DNA from: Nitrosopumilaceae archaeon
GTDB lineage: Archaea > Thermoproteota > Nitrososphaeria > Nitrososphaerales > Nitrosopumilaceae
NCBI GenBank assembly: GCA_021296165.1
Contig: JAGWAW010000009.1
Location: 1 to 21,959, forward strand
Direction: 5' to 3'
Length of the DNA stretch: 21,959 nucleotides
Made by a program: the position numbers and the translations under genes
In this document: positions 1 to 7,408 of the stretch, in pieces
Position numbering within the stretch: position 1 is the first letter of the stretch
Layout: every line of letters begins with the position of its first letter
Notes under the pieces: model-generated
What the model saw: the letters and a program-made list of their open reading frames with translations, nothing else
Database searches by the model: none
What the model was told of the DNA's origin: nothing

Positions 1-970
1 ACTGCCTCTCCAGCCGGGCATATAACGAGCCGGCCATCCCGTTTATGGTACGTATGGAGGCGGCCGCGGCCGCGGCGGCCACCGGGTTGCCCGCAAAGGT
101 GCTGGCCTGGTATACTGTTCCCCCGGGGGCCAGACATTCCATTATGTCCTGGCGCCCCCCCACCGCGGCGGCCGCAAAGCCGCACCCCAGGGCCTTGGCC
201 AGGGTGGTCAGGTCCGGCCGCACGCCATAGTGTGACTGGGCGCCCCCCGGCGACACCCTAAACCCGGTCACCACCTCGTCATATACCAGTACGATATCCC
301 GCTGTCTGGTGGTGTGGCGCACGCCCTCCAGAAACCCCTTCTTTGGCGGTATCAGCCCCATGTTGGCCATGACCGGCTCCATTATTACCCCGGCGATGTC
401 CTCGCGCGACTCCACCATTCCAGCAAAGCCCTCGACATCGTTGTACGGCAGCACTATGGTGTGGCCGGCCGCCCCGGGGGGCGACCCCTCCGAGGCGGGC
501 ATCGACGCCGAGCCGCTGCCGGATTTGACCAGTACAGTATCGTGGGCGCCGTGGTACCCCCCCGCGAACATCACTATCTTGTCCCGGCCCGTATACCCCC
601 GCGCCAGCCGTACGGCCGTCATGGTCGCCTCGCCGCCCGTATTTACCATGCGGCTCATCTCCATGGAGGGGTAGTTGCCCCGTATCAGCTCGGAGACCTC
701 CACCTCGGTCTGGGTGGGGGTACAGTACAGGGTGCCCCGCCTCATCTGGTCTGTGACGGCCCCCAGTATGTCGGGGTGGCGGTGCCCCAGCAGCAGGGCC
801 CCGTACCCGTTGCACATGTCTATCATGGCGTGGCCGTCCGCGTCGTACATGCGGCCGCCATCGGCGCGTGTCGCAAAGAACGGGTATGGATCATAGTGGC
901 GCACCGGGCTGTTCACCCCGTATGGTATGGTGTGGCGGGCACGGGCCGCCAGCCCCTCTGATGCCCCCAT
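1..970 (-). CDS. hemL: Glutamate-1-semialdehyde 2,1-aminomutase, N-terminal part (runs off left edge)
   Basis: Converts glutamate-1-semialdehyde to 5-aminolevulinate with PLP, the last step of the C5 route to tetrapyrroles, in the cytoplasm. About 323 codons are present of a usual 420-430. Seen in the translation: the family start region GVNSPVR, then NGYGALLLGH, the glycine-rich FAGGYHGAHD, the PLP-binding VYDEVVTGFR and the lysine segment LAKALGCGF (Lys259, expected Schiff-base lysine), then VYQASTFAGNP before the edge. I chose the ATG at 970 because it places GVNSPVR where other HemL proteins have it, and a GGAGGA lies 7 bases upstream. An in-frame ATG at 1051, also with a GGGAGGA at good spacing, would add 27 residues. 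The frame stays open upstream to 1630. Family assignment is very secure; only the start is uncertain. Confidence 0.95.
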   Translation of the reverse strand, partial: MGASEGLAARARHTIPYGVNSPVRHYDPYPFFATRADGGRMYDADGHAMIDMCNGYGALLLGHRHPDILGAVTDQMRRGTLYCTPTQTEVEVSELIRGNYPSMEMSRMVNTGGEATMTAVRLARGYTGRDKIVMFAGGYHGAHDTVLVKSGSGSASMPASEGSPPGAAGHTIVLPYNDVEGFAGMVESREDIAGVIMEPVMANMGLIPPKKGFLEGVRHTTRQRDIVLVYDEVVTGFRVSPGGAQSHYGVRPDLTTLAKALGCGFAAAAVGGRQDIMECLAPGGTVYQASTFAGNPVAAAAAAASIRTINGMAGSLYARLERQ

Positions 971-1121
971 CAGGGATTCCTCCACTTGTCCATGTATGGC
1001 GGGGGCGGGCGCAGCAAATATTTGTGTAAGCGCTCCGGGACAGCGTTTCATAATTCGCATTCCTCCCGGCCGCAGGCCGGCATCGCGGACCTTCCCGGGC
1101 CGGAGCCGACTGGTCGGTAAG

Positions 1122-1127
1122 TATATA
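1122..1127 (-). promoter_or_regulatory. Candidate TATA box for hemL
   Basis: TATATA sits in an otherwise GC-rich stretch. Read on the minus strand, a start about 25 bases downstream would fall near 1097, giving a leader that contains the GGGAGGA at 1061-1067 and either hemL start. The box is nearly palindromic, so it could also serve the plus strand. Position and composition are the only evidence. Confidence 0.35.
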
Positions 1128-1136
1128 GCGCGCCAT

Positions 1137-1392
1137 ATGAATTTCATGATCGTGCATAGAAGGAAGGACCGGACGACCAACCCCACCCGGTACAACAAAC
1201 CCAAGCGGTCGTCGGCCGAGCAGGACGCCAGGAGCGTGGCCCCGGGCAGGTCGCTCGTGATCAAGCTGGATCCCGAATGAGAGAGCCATCTGGAGGAGAT
1301 GAACCATTCCAAGAGGGGGCGGCCGTTCGCACCTCCCCCAGATCCGACTCGGTCTCGCAGTACGTCTGGTTGTAGGCCATCACAGGCAAAGT
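1137..1392 (+). pseudogene. Probable relic of a DDE-type insertion-sequence transposase (N-terminal part)
   Basis: From the ATG at 1137 the frame reads 47 codons ending LVIKLDPE, then TGA, then continues in the same frame as ESHLEEMNHSKRGRPFA. A one-base shift in the C5 run at 1335-1339 leads into QIRLGLAVRLVVGHHRQ. The pattern LEEMNxxKRGRPF followed by IRxxxxVRxxxGxxxRQ resembles the N-terminal part of archaeal IS4/IS5-like transposases, where KRGRP(Y/F) is followed by a hydrophobic helix and a YRQ-like motif. One nonsense codon (TGG to TGA would explain it) and one homopolymer frameshift make it non-functional. No catalytic DDE part is visible downstream and no terminal repeats were found. 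The family call is from memory of the motif and has not been searched. Confidence 0.4.
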
Positions 1393-1714
1393 CAAGATTC
1401 TCCTTGGAGCGGACCGGGAACCTGCCCCGGTTGCTCGTCTCTTGGCGCGGGCACGGGTGCCCCCACACCAAATTTGATACGGCATCAACCATGAACGGCG
1501 TCTCGCTGCCGTGTCCCAGGTGGCAGCATGTCCAGTAGTTCGGTCGTCTCGTATCTTTGCTCATTGTCGCGTGCGGGGGATCGGCGATCAAAAAATCCAT
1601 CTGGCTGGCTTTGATGTGGTCGGGATCGAATTACGCGACAACCCCGGTCCAGACAACACCCGCCTTTGCGCATGAACCGCACGCAATTTAGGGCAGTCCA
1701 CCCCCTGTGGCGGC

Positions 1715-3025
1715 ATGGCGCGCCGCAGTCTGGATCCGGCCCTGACGCTGTCCCTGTCAGAGGCCCTCCTTGATGCGGTGCAGGTGGCGGGGGTGGTGCG
1801 CTCAGACATCCTCGATGGCATATCCGGGGCCGACGGTACCGCCAGCCTAGACAGGATATTTGGGGCGGCCCGCGCCGCGGTCCGAGACGGCTCCGGCGGA
1901 GCGGTCGACCGCGGCAACTTCGAGATGGCGCTCAATGCGGCCATCGAGGCAGACATAGACCCGATCGCCTGGTTCGTCTACAATGCGGCGCATCACAACA
2001 TCCCGGACGCAATGTGCGACATACCCAAGGCGGCCTCCAACAAGGCCGCCGCCGACGCCTTCGCCACCGCATTCCCCGAAGAGGCCACCTCTTTGATCGA
2101 TCCGAAGGGGCCGCGGCCGGACCACTTGATGATGCTCAACGGGGTGCGCCGCAGGTCCCTGATCTACCCGTTCGACAGCCTCGAGCTGCCGCCTATGAGG
2201 GAAGACTGCCGCACCGAGAGCGAATTCTTCCTGAAGAAGATGTCATACATGGCAGGGGAGGATATGGGACGAGCCTCCTGGGAGGGAGCCAGGGATGCCA
2301 CGACGCGGACCTACTATATGGCGGTCGGCCCGGCCGGCTCCGAAGGACCCGGGACGGCGGTGGATGCGGCCGTGGCTGCCGTCTTCGGGCGCGCCGTCGC
2401 CGCCATCCGGGGCCCAGCCTTCCGGAGGGCGGCAGAGGACATCCGGGCCAAGCTGCCGCAGATGGCCGCCGGGATGGAGGAAGCCCCGGTGGGGGCCGTA
2501 GAGCTGGCCGCGGACGAGATGGTGGCCGGCGTAGCATCGTGCCGGGACGGCGCTAGCGCCGCCGACGAGGTGGCGCGGCTCGCCCCCCGGATAGCCACCG
2601 AGCGTGCCGCGGAGCGGGCGTGCAGGAACACGTTCTTGGCAGTCTATGGAACGCTGGCGGCCGGCGCCTACGCGACCTGCCCCGACCAGAGATCGTTCGA
2701 GTCATCCTATGGGGATGCAGTCCGGGCCGCCGCAGGACTGGGGCGCGCCACCTACCCGGGCAGCACCGCCTTGGACTACTTCGCCGACGAGCACGATGTC
2801 ATGATAGACTATGATGCGATGGAGGAGGGTATCTGGATGCGGTACTTTGCGGCCGGGGGCCGAACCATGTCGGAGTGGGCCAGCGATGCGCTGCATACCG
2901 ACTACCGGGAGACGGCCGGCTCCGGGGAGCATGCCGGACTGATCGACCTCTACCGGGCCACCTACGAGACTGCCTCGGAGGGGGCGGCCCGGGCCATCTC
3001 GGATCTGAAGCGGTCCGGATGGTGA
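1715..3025 (+). CDS. Orphan alanine-rich hypothetical protein
   Basis: A 436-residue protein that I do not recognise. It is rich in Ala, Arg, Asp and Glu, looks mostly helical, and has no signal peptide, membrane segment or known motif. Third codon positions are strongly G/C throughout, which supports true coding on this strand. Ile codons are mixed, about 11 ATC to 6 ATA. The start is the first ATG after an in-frame TGA. No Shine-Dalgarno precedes it, but a TTTA element about 28 bases upstream would suit a leaderless transcript. It stands alone, divergent from hemL and convergent with the minus-strand island, so its context gives no hint of function. The existence of the gene is well supported; its role is unknown. 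Confidence 0.8.
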   Translation: MARRSLDPALTLSLSEALLDAVQVAGVVRSDILDGISGADGTASLDRIFGAARAAVRDGSGGAVDRGNFEMALNAAIEADIDPIAWFVYNAAHHNIPDAMCDIPKAASNKAAADAFATAFPEEATSLIDPKGPRPDHLMMLNGVRRRSLIYPFDSLELPPMREDCRTESEFFLKKMSYMAGEDMGRASWEGARDATTRTYYMAVGPAGSEGPGTAVDAAVAAVFGRAVAAIRGPAFRRAAEDIRAKLPQMAAGMEEAPVGAVELAADEMVAGVASCRDGASAADEVARLAPRIATERAAERACRNTFLAVYGTLAAGAYATCPDQRSFESSYGDAVRAAAGLGRATYPGSTALDYFADEHDVMIDYDAMEEGIWMRYFAAGGRTMSEWASDALHTDYRETAGSGEHAGLIDLYRATYETASEGAARAISDLKRSGW

Positions 3026-3214
3026 GCACCCGGCTGCCGGTACCTGCGCGGATCCGGCATGCCGCGCCTTATGCACCTGGCGGCGCCGCCGGCGGCCGAC
3101 CTATCCGGATCGATGGCACCTCCAGAGACGGGAGGACTCCACGCACCGGGGGAGGGAGGGAGCGGGCCCGGAGCGCTGCCGGGGCCGACCGGCCGTGTGG
3201 CTGGGTCTGCCAAA

Positions 3215-3565
3215 CTACCCGCAAGGCCGCGTCCGGGAGCGGCTCCTTCCGACATATACATGGCCACGCCCGCCACGGCGCCGCGCCATCTGACCGAAAC
3301 GATCCCTGCACGCCCGCCCCGCCGGAGCCTCCGAGCGCCGGACGCACATGGGGCAACCACGCCCGCTCATATGCGCGCCGCACGCGCGGCAGACACTGCC
3401 GGTGCCGCAAGCCATGCACGCCCGCACGAGGGGGTCGGCGCCCAGTCCGTCCGCCCCCATGGCGCAAAACTCCCTCCTCATCTTGGCAAACATGGCGGAG
3501 ATGCCGGAGAGGTTGTTGTAGATCTCGTGCACCGACAGATCCCTCTTGGCCTTCTTTAAGCCCAC
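3215..3565 (-). CDS. Small Cys-rich zinc-ribbon-like hypothetical protein
   Basis: A 116-residue protein. Residues 1-45 form a helical segment (EIYNNLSGISAMFAKMRREF). Then comes a cluster with the spacing C-x2-C-x5-C-x2-C-x8-C-x2-C (CMACGTGSVCRAC, then CPMC), typical of zinc ribbons or zinc fingers, and an Arg/Gly-rich tail. Codon third positions are heavily G/C in the first 85 codons. The start is GTG at 3565, immediately after an in-frame TAG; no ATG is available upstream, though a second GTG (SVHEIYNN) is possible. It lies 42 bases downstream of the PIN gene on the same strand and may be cotranscribed with it. It could bind nucleic acid or a partner protein. The family is not recognised. 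Confidence 0.62.
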   Translation of the reverse strand: MGLKKAKRDLSVHEIYNNLSGISAMFAKMRREFCAMGADGLGADPLVRACMACGTGSVCRACGAHMSGRGCPMCVRRSEAPAGRACRDRFGQMARRRGGRGHVYVGRSRSRTRPCG

Positions 3566-3607
3566 CTAAACATGTTCGCCGTGGTCGCGCGTTCTGGCCA
3601 CACCACG

Positions 3608-4093
3608 TCAGCCCAGAACAAACCGGGCCTTCTCGGCACTCAACATCTCAAACGGGCCGATGCACGTTATTTGCAGTTTGTCACACACGTTGGGGATCTT
3701 GACAAGGCGCGCGCTGTTCGACTTTGCCTCGCGGGTGACCACTGTGTATTTCTTGGCGTAGGCTTCCGCCACCAAGTGATAGTCCGCGGTATTAAAGAAG
3801 CCGTTCACCGCAGATTCCTCGTAGTCCATGCGCCTAACCTCGGAAGCCACCGTCTCCAAGGCGCGTGCCGTGGACGCGTTCGGATGCAAAAAGAATTCAC
3901 CGCCCCGCTCGTTGGCCCATTCCGCCAGCTTATCACTGCCTTTTTGCAGCTCATCGTTAACCGCCTGCACGCTGTACACTGAGCCGTCCCCATTCCGCTT
4001 GACCAACCACTCCCAGAATCCCGGACAGACGTCGAACATGTAATAGTAGTCCTTGGCCTCTATGAAGACGTTGGTGTCCAGAACATACGGCAT
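3608..4093 (-). CDS. PIN-domain toxin-like ribonuclease, DUF4411 family
   Basis: A 161-residue cytoplasmic protein. It begins MPYVLDTNVFIEAKDYYYMF, the PIN-fold opening with the first catalytic Asp (Asp6). Further acidic candidates are Glu48 (VNDEL) and Asp104 (NTADYHLVAEA), followed by the strand YTVVTRE and the DUF4411-like ending PFEMLSAEKARFVLG. PIN toxins of this type cut RNA in a metal-dependent way. The ATG follows the TAG of the upstream immA-like gene with no gap (TAG then ATG), indicating translational coupling. This order, an HTH/ImmA protein followed by a DUF4411 PIN protein, is a recurring predicted type II toxin-antitoxin pair. The length is complete for the family. The family call is confident; the RNA target is unknown. 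Confidence 0.88.
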   Translation of the reverse strand: MPYVLDTNVFIEAKDYYYMFDVCPGFWEWLVKRNGDGSVYSVQAVNDELQKGSDKLAEWANERGGEFFLHPNASTARALETVASEVRRMDYEESAVNGFFNTADYHLVAEAYAKKYTVVTREAKSNSARLVKIPNVCDKLQITCIGPFEMLSAEKARFVLG

Positions 4094-5269
4094 CTAGCGG
4101 CCAACTCCGAGTTTGTGTGAAAGTTCTTCAATATTAGACGCCTTCCATACATCCAGCAGTCTTCTTGACGTGACCGGCGTGGTCCTCCCCTCCATGGTGC
4201 TGGCAAGAAGTGCAAGTGTAAATTTCCGGCTCGCCCGCGCCAGTATGTTGTTGTAGTAGTTACCGCCACCCTTTCCAGTATCTTTTATTTTCTTCTTTTT
4301 CTCTTTTTCGCGCTCAGCAGCGCGTGCCACCTCTTTGTCGTATACCTCTTGGAAGGCGGTTCGATCAAGCCCGCCCGTATCGTATATGCGCCTGAGGATC
4401 ACCTGCCTGCTGACCTTGAAGCGGCGGACGAGACGGTCCACCTCCCTGTCCAGATCCGCTGTCCGGTCATACTCTTCGCGTATGGTCTCGGACGGCACCA
4501 GCACCTCCGCCGCTACGGCGTTGCACCACCTTTCAACGGCATGGTCTGGCTCATCGGCAACGGAGTTGTTCGACACGGCGGACCGGCCCAGCCATATGTG
4601 AGCCACCTCGTGGGCAAGAGTGAAGATCTTGGCGCTCTCATAATCGCTGCCGTTGACAAACACAAGGGGCGCCCAGGGGTCTGCCAGCGCGAATCCGCGA
4701 AATTCATCAACGTCTAGTCTGCGATGGGTGTTGTTTCCGACCACGCCGCTCACCATGACCAGGATGCCGAGGGTCTCCACATCCCTTACCAACTGGCGGC
4801 GGGCGGCATCCTTGCCAGACATGCGTTTCCGCTGCTCCACGCTAAACTTCAGGGCTGTCCGTATCCGCCCAGCAGAAGACACTACGTCGTCGGCCGTGCT
4901 CATGCTGCCTACGAAGCCAAGCGGCCCCTCTCCGGTAGCCCGGGCCTCTTCCATGTACCACGCTTGGCGCTGTTGGCACATGTATATGGTGTCCAGCAGG
5001 TCGGCGGATGGGGCAGCCACGCCCGTCCCGCCAACGGTACGAAAGTCCGAGACCGGCAGTCGGTCCTCTGGTGGCTCATCTAGGAAGAGATACCCGATCG
5101 GCGTGTATGTTGCCTTGGCAAACTCCTCCAAGTCCCCCAAGGACGGTAATGCCTCCCCGCGTTCCCAAGACTCCAGCTCTGGAAAATTTTTCTTGATGTA
5201 AGCATCACCCCGTCCAGATCGCCTGCGCGCCCAACTCAGCATGGACGGCTTTATCCTGACGTCACACAT
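4094..5269 (-). CDS. HTH (XRE-like) and ImmA/IrrE-type zinc metallopeptidase, likely antitoxin/regulator
   Basis: COG2856-type protein. From the start used here (391 residues) the N-terminal region MCDVRIKPSMLSWARRRSG through ESWERGEALPSLGDLEEFAKAT is a short XRE-like DNA-binding part. It is followed by the typical linker PIGYLFLDEPPEDRLPVSDFRT. The metalloprotease motif HEVAH has the downstream Glu helix VERWCNAVAAEVLVP, giving zinc ligands and catalytic Glu. The C-terminus has a Lys/Glu-rich charged stretch. Such proteins repress their own operon or cleave repressors, and here it probably restrains the adjacent PIN protein. An upstream in-frame ATG at 5353 would add 28 residues. It lies about 20 bases from a TATA-like element and could be a leaderless start, but family members begin near the 5269 ATG. 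Confidence 0.85.
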   Translation of the reverse strand: MCDVRIKPSMLSWARRRSGRGDAYIKKNFPELESWERGEALPSLGDLEEFAKATYTPIGYLFLDEPPEDRLPVSDFRTVGGTGVAAPSADLLDTIYMCQQRQAWYMEEARATGEGPLGFVGSMSTADDVVSSAGRIRTALKFSVEQRKRMSGKDAARRQLVRDVETLGILVMVSGVVGNNTHRRLDVDEFRGFALADPWAPLVFVNGSDYESAKIFTLAHEVAHIWLGRSAVSNNSVADEPDHAVERWCNAVAAEVLVPSETIREEYDRTADLDREVDRLVRRFKVSRQVILRRIYDTGGLDRTAFQEVYDKEVARAAEREKEKKKKIKDTGKGGGNYYNNILARASRKFTLALLASTMEGRTTPVTSRRLLDVWKASNIEELSHKLGVGR

Positions 5270-5370
5270 TTGGCCACCGCCTCGGTGATGCCGCAGCACG
5301 GCACGGGCAGAGGGTGGGTATTCATCCAGCACATACACGCCCCGCTCATGCATTTGTGTGCTCGCGGGAG

Positions 5371-5380
5371 ATAATATACA
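5371..5380 (-). promoter_or_regulatory. Candidate TATA box of the immA-PIN operon
   Basis: TGTATATTAT on the minus strand is the most AT-rich element before the operon. Its centre lies about 22 bases before the 5353 ATG, the normal distance to an archaeal transcription start. It directly adjoins the inverted repeat at 5385-5402, which would allow a bound repressor to block TBP/TFB. Confidence 0.5.
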
Positions 5381-5384
5381 TTAT

Positions 5385-5402
5385 GGAGATTATGCACAGA
5401 CC
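5385..5402. promoter_or_regulatory. Operator-like inverted repeat, left copy
   Basis: GGAGATTATGCACAGACC. Its reverse complement recurs at 5457-5474 with 15 of 18 matches, and its first 12 bases recur exactly, inverted, at 5477-5488. It lies immediately upstream of the immA TATA element. This is the arrangement expected for autoregulation by an XRE-type antitoxin, which is an inference. Confidence 0.5.
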
Positions 5403-5456
5403 CAGTTCTGAGCGGAAAACGAGGAAATTTTACGAGGGATCTTGCTACGGTGCGAC

Positions 5457-5488
5457 GGTCTGCGCACATTCTCCTATGCATAATCTCC
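5457..5488. repeat. Two inverted copies of the operator-like repeat
   Basis: 5457-5474 (GGTCTGCGCACATTCTCC) and 5477-5488 (TGCATAATCTCC) are inverted copies of the element at 5385-5402. With one flanking base, the outer copy matches over 13 bases (5477-5489 against 5384-5396). The pair ends 6 bases after the gajB stop codon, so it could alternatively form an RNA stem with the left copy downstream of gajB. Confidence 0.55.
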
Positions 5489-5494
5489 AGTCAT

Positions 5495-7408
5495 TCAACT
5501 GCCCTGGTTCGTGTCACCATCCCCAAGTCCCATCTCGGATAGAAACCTAGAAGGCCTGCATTGCTGCCCGAACATGCGGCGCGCGCAGGTAAGCGTCAAC
5601 TTTTGCCGGGCGCGGGTAATGGCGACAAAACACACTCTCCTCTCCTCCTGCATTTCGGCGCTCCCGTCACCTTCTGCCATTGCCCTCCGGTCGGGCATCT
5701 CCCCCTCGACAAGCCCGGCCAGATACACGTGATCAAACTCCAGTCCCTTGGATGCGTGGACGGTATAACATGGGACGGAGTCCTGCGGGGCGGGTGCTGT
5801 CTTGGGCTGGAGATCAATCTCCTGTAGCAGTGCTGCCAGCGTCACCTGCTCGGGTCCAAGCTTGTTGTCCGTGTGCGTCGCAAGCAGATCCCACGCATCC
5901 GTTTCGTCCCGATACTCTTCGGTGTCGGTCACACCGGCCGGCAATTGCGCAAACCACTCAAAGCTCTTCTGGACAAAAGTACGAAAGTCCAGCCTGTCCA
6001 CCAAGCACGGCACCGCCCCCTCCAAAAATGACCGTGTCTGGCCGTTCAACTGCTGCCGCAGCGCGGCCCTCAGCCACGCTCGAAGGTGGTGCCCGTCATC
6101 GGCCAGCGAGTCGCATATTATGTCATCAACAATCAGCCTGACACCTCCAAGAGGGAGAAACGACATACAGACACGATTCAGCTGATCGCGGCTCTGCCGG
6201 ACGTTTGCCAGACACAGCATGGCATGCAGCCACGCCATGGGCTTGCTGACGAACTCGTCTTTTCTGACCGGTAGGTGGTACGGCACGCCGCGCCTCTCCA
6301 GCCCCTCGGCAATGGACTTTAGCACCGCTCGGTTCCTGCCGAGGACCGCACAGCCACGCCGCCGCTCCGGCGACTGCCGGACAATGTCTCCCGCAATCCA
6401 GTCTGACTCCTCGGCTCCAGAATCCAGCATCCTTACAGATACCGCGCACTCTGTCCCGTCCTGCTTGTGGGAGACCAACGCGGCCCTGCCGCCATCATGG
6501 GAGGAGTTGTGCGAGATAAGCCGGTTGGCAATCCCGATAATCTCCGGGGGGCAGCGGTAGCTCACTGGAAGCTCCAACACCCTGCAGTCAAAGTCCTTGC
6601 GCAGGGACGCGAGCCATTTGGGATCAGCTCCGTTCCACTGGTATATGATCTGGTCGTCGTCTGCCACGGCAAACAGGCGGGTTGTGGAGGGGTTGACGAT
6701 TTCACGCAAGAGCCCATATTGTGCCAAGTTGGTATCCTGAAACTCATCCACACACACATGCGGATATACCGCATTGATCAGGCTCTGCACGGCAGGCACG
6801 GCGCGCAGCAATCTCAGAGCCTCGGCCACAAGACCGCCATAGTCCAGCTCGTTGTTCTCCACCATTATTCGGCGGTAGTTTTCGTAAACGGGTCCGATGT
6901 GCCCGGCATTCTCAATATGGCGTTCCCGAAGAAATTTGGTGGCGCCCTCCGGCCTGACATCCTGCTCAATCAGTCGGGTCACAAGGGATAGCAGCGATGC
7001 TGCTGCCGTATATGCCGGCGCGCCCGCTCTCCTTACCGCCTCTTTTAGAACCATCATGCGCTCGGCCGGCTGTGTCAGTATGGTAAAATCTGGCCGAATG
7101 CCCACATGGAAACCGTGCTGCCGCAGAAGGCTGGCGCCAAACGAGTGGAAGGTGGTCAGATGCATTCGCCCGCCGGCATCCGGAACCATGCTCTCCACGC
7201 GTTCTTGCATCTGGATGGCGGCCTTGTTTGTAAAGGTCAAGCCGAGAACCTTAAAGTGCCTTTCTGCCGTCTCTTCTATGATTCTGGCTATGCGTCGGGT
7301 CAGGATATGCGTCTTGCCCGAGCCAGGTCCCGCAAGGACCAAGACGGCCATGTCATTGCAGTCTACGGCCTCCTGCTGGCTTGTGGTAAGCGGCGTCAGG
7401 ATAGACAT
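5495..7408 (-). CDS. gajB: UvrD/Rep-family SF1 helicase, GajB-like subunit of a Gabija system
   Basis: A 637-residue SF1A helicase. Motifs in order: Q-motif LTTSQQEAV (7-15), Walker A AGPGSGKT (26-33), Ia LTFTNKAA (57-64), Ic TTFHSFG (85-91), Walker B VDEFQDT (220-226), III ADDDQIIYQWNGA (249-261), IV PVSYRCP (281-287), V TVHASKGLEFDHV (549-561) and VI EERRVCFVAITRAR (588-601). All are intact, so it should be an active ATPase. In Gabija, GajB senses DNA ends or exposed strands and works with the GajA nuclease. Its ATG directly follows the TGA of gajA with no gap. It is longer than the roughly 490-residue Bacillus GajB. Without gajA it would be called a generic UvrD helicase; the pairing gives the assignment. 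Confidence 0.88.
   Translation of the reverse strand: MSILTPLTTSQQEAVDCNDMAVLVLAGPGSGKTHILTRRIARIIEETAERHFKVLGLTFTNKAAIQMQERVESMVPDAGGRMHLTTFHSFGASLLRQHGFHVGIRPDFTILTQPAERMMVLKEAVRRAGAPAYTAAASLLSLVTRLIEQDVRPEGATKFLRERHIENAGHIGPVYENYRRIMVENNELDYGGLVAEALRLLRAVPAVQSLINAVYPHVCVDEFQDTNLAQYGLLREIVNPSTTRLFAVADDDQIIYQWNGADPKWLASLRKDFDCRVLELPVSYRCPPEIIGIANRLISHNSSHDGGRAALVSHKQDGTECAVSVRMLDSGAEESDWIAGDIVRQSPERRRGCAVLGRNRAVLKSIAEGLERRGVPYHLPVRKDEFVSKPMAWLHAMLCLANVRQSRDQLNRVCMSFLPLGGVRLIVDDIICDSLADDGHHLRAWLRAALRQQLNGQTRSFLEGAVPCLVDRLDFRTFVQKSFEWFAQLPAGVTDTEEYRDETDAWDLLATHTDNKLGPEQVTLAALLQEIDLQPKTAPAPQDSVPCYTVHASKGLEFDHVYLAGLVEGEMPDRRAMAEGDGSAEMQEERRVCFVAITRARQKLTLTCARRMFGQQCRPSRFLSEMGLGDGDTNQGS

Larger units (their letters stand above)
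971..1714. other. Gene-poor stretch between hemL and the orphan gene at 1715
   Basis: Apart from the hemL promoter region and the transposase-like relic, no intact gene is recognised here. On the minus strand a single frame stays open from 1630 down into hemL without a stop (about 220 codons before the preferred hemL start). It includes gene-like text such as DHIKASQMDFLIADPP, but no family could be assigned. It may be the antisense shadow of the relic, a decayed neighbour, or chance. Confidence 0.4.

Noticed and set aside
2875..3702. 275-codon plus-strand frame
   Set aside because: It overlaps the end of the orphan gene, the zinc-ribbon gene and the PIN gene antisense; Arg/Pro-rich shadow.
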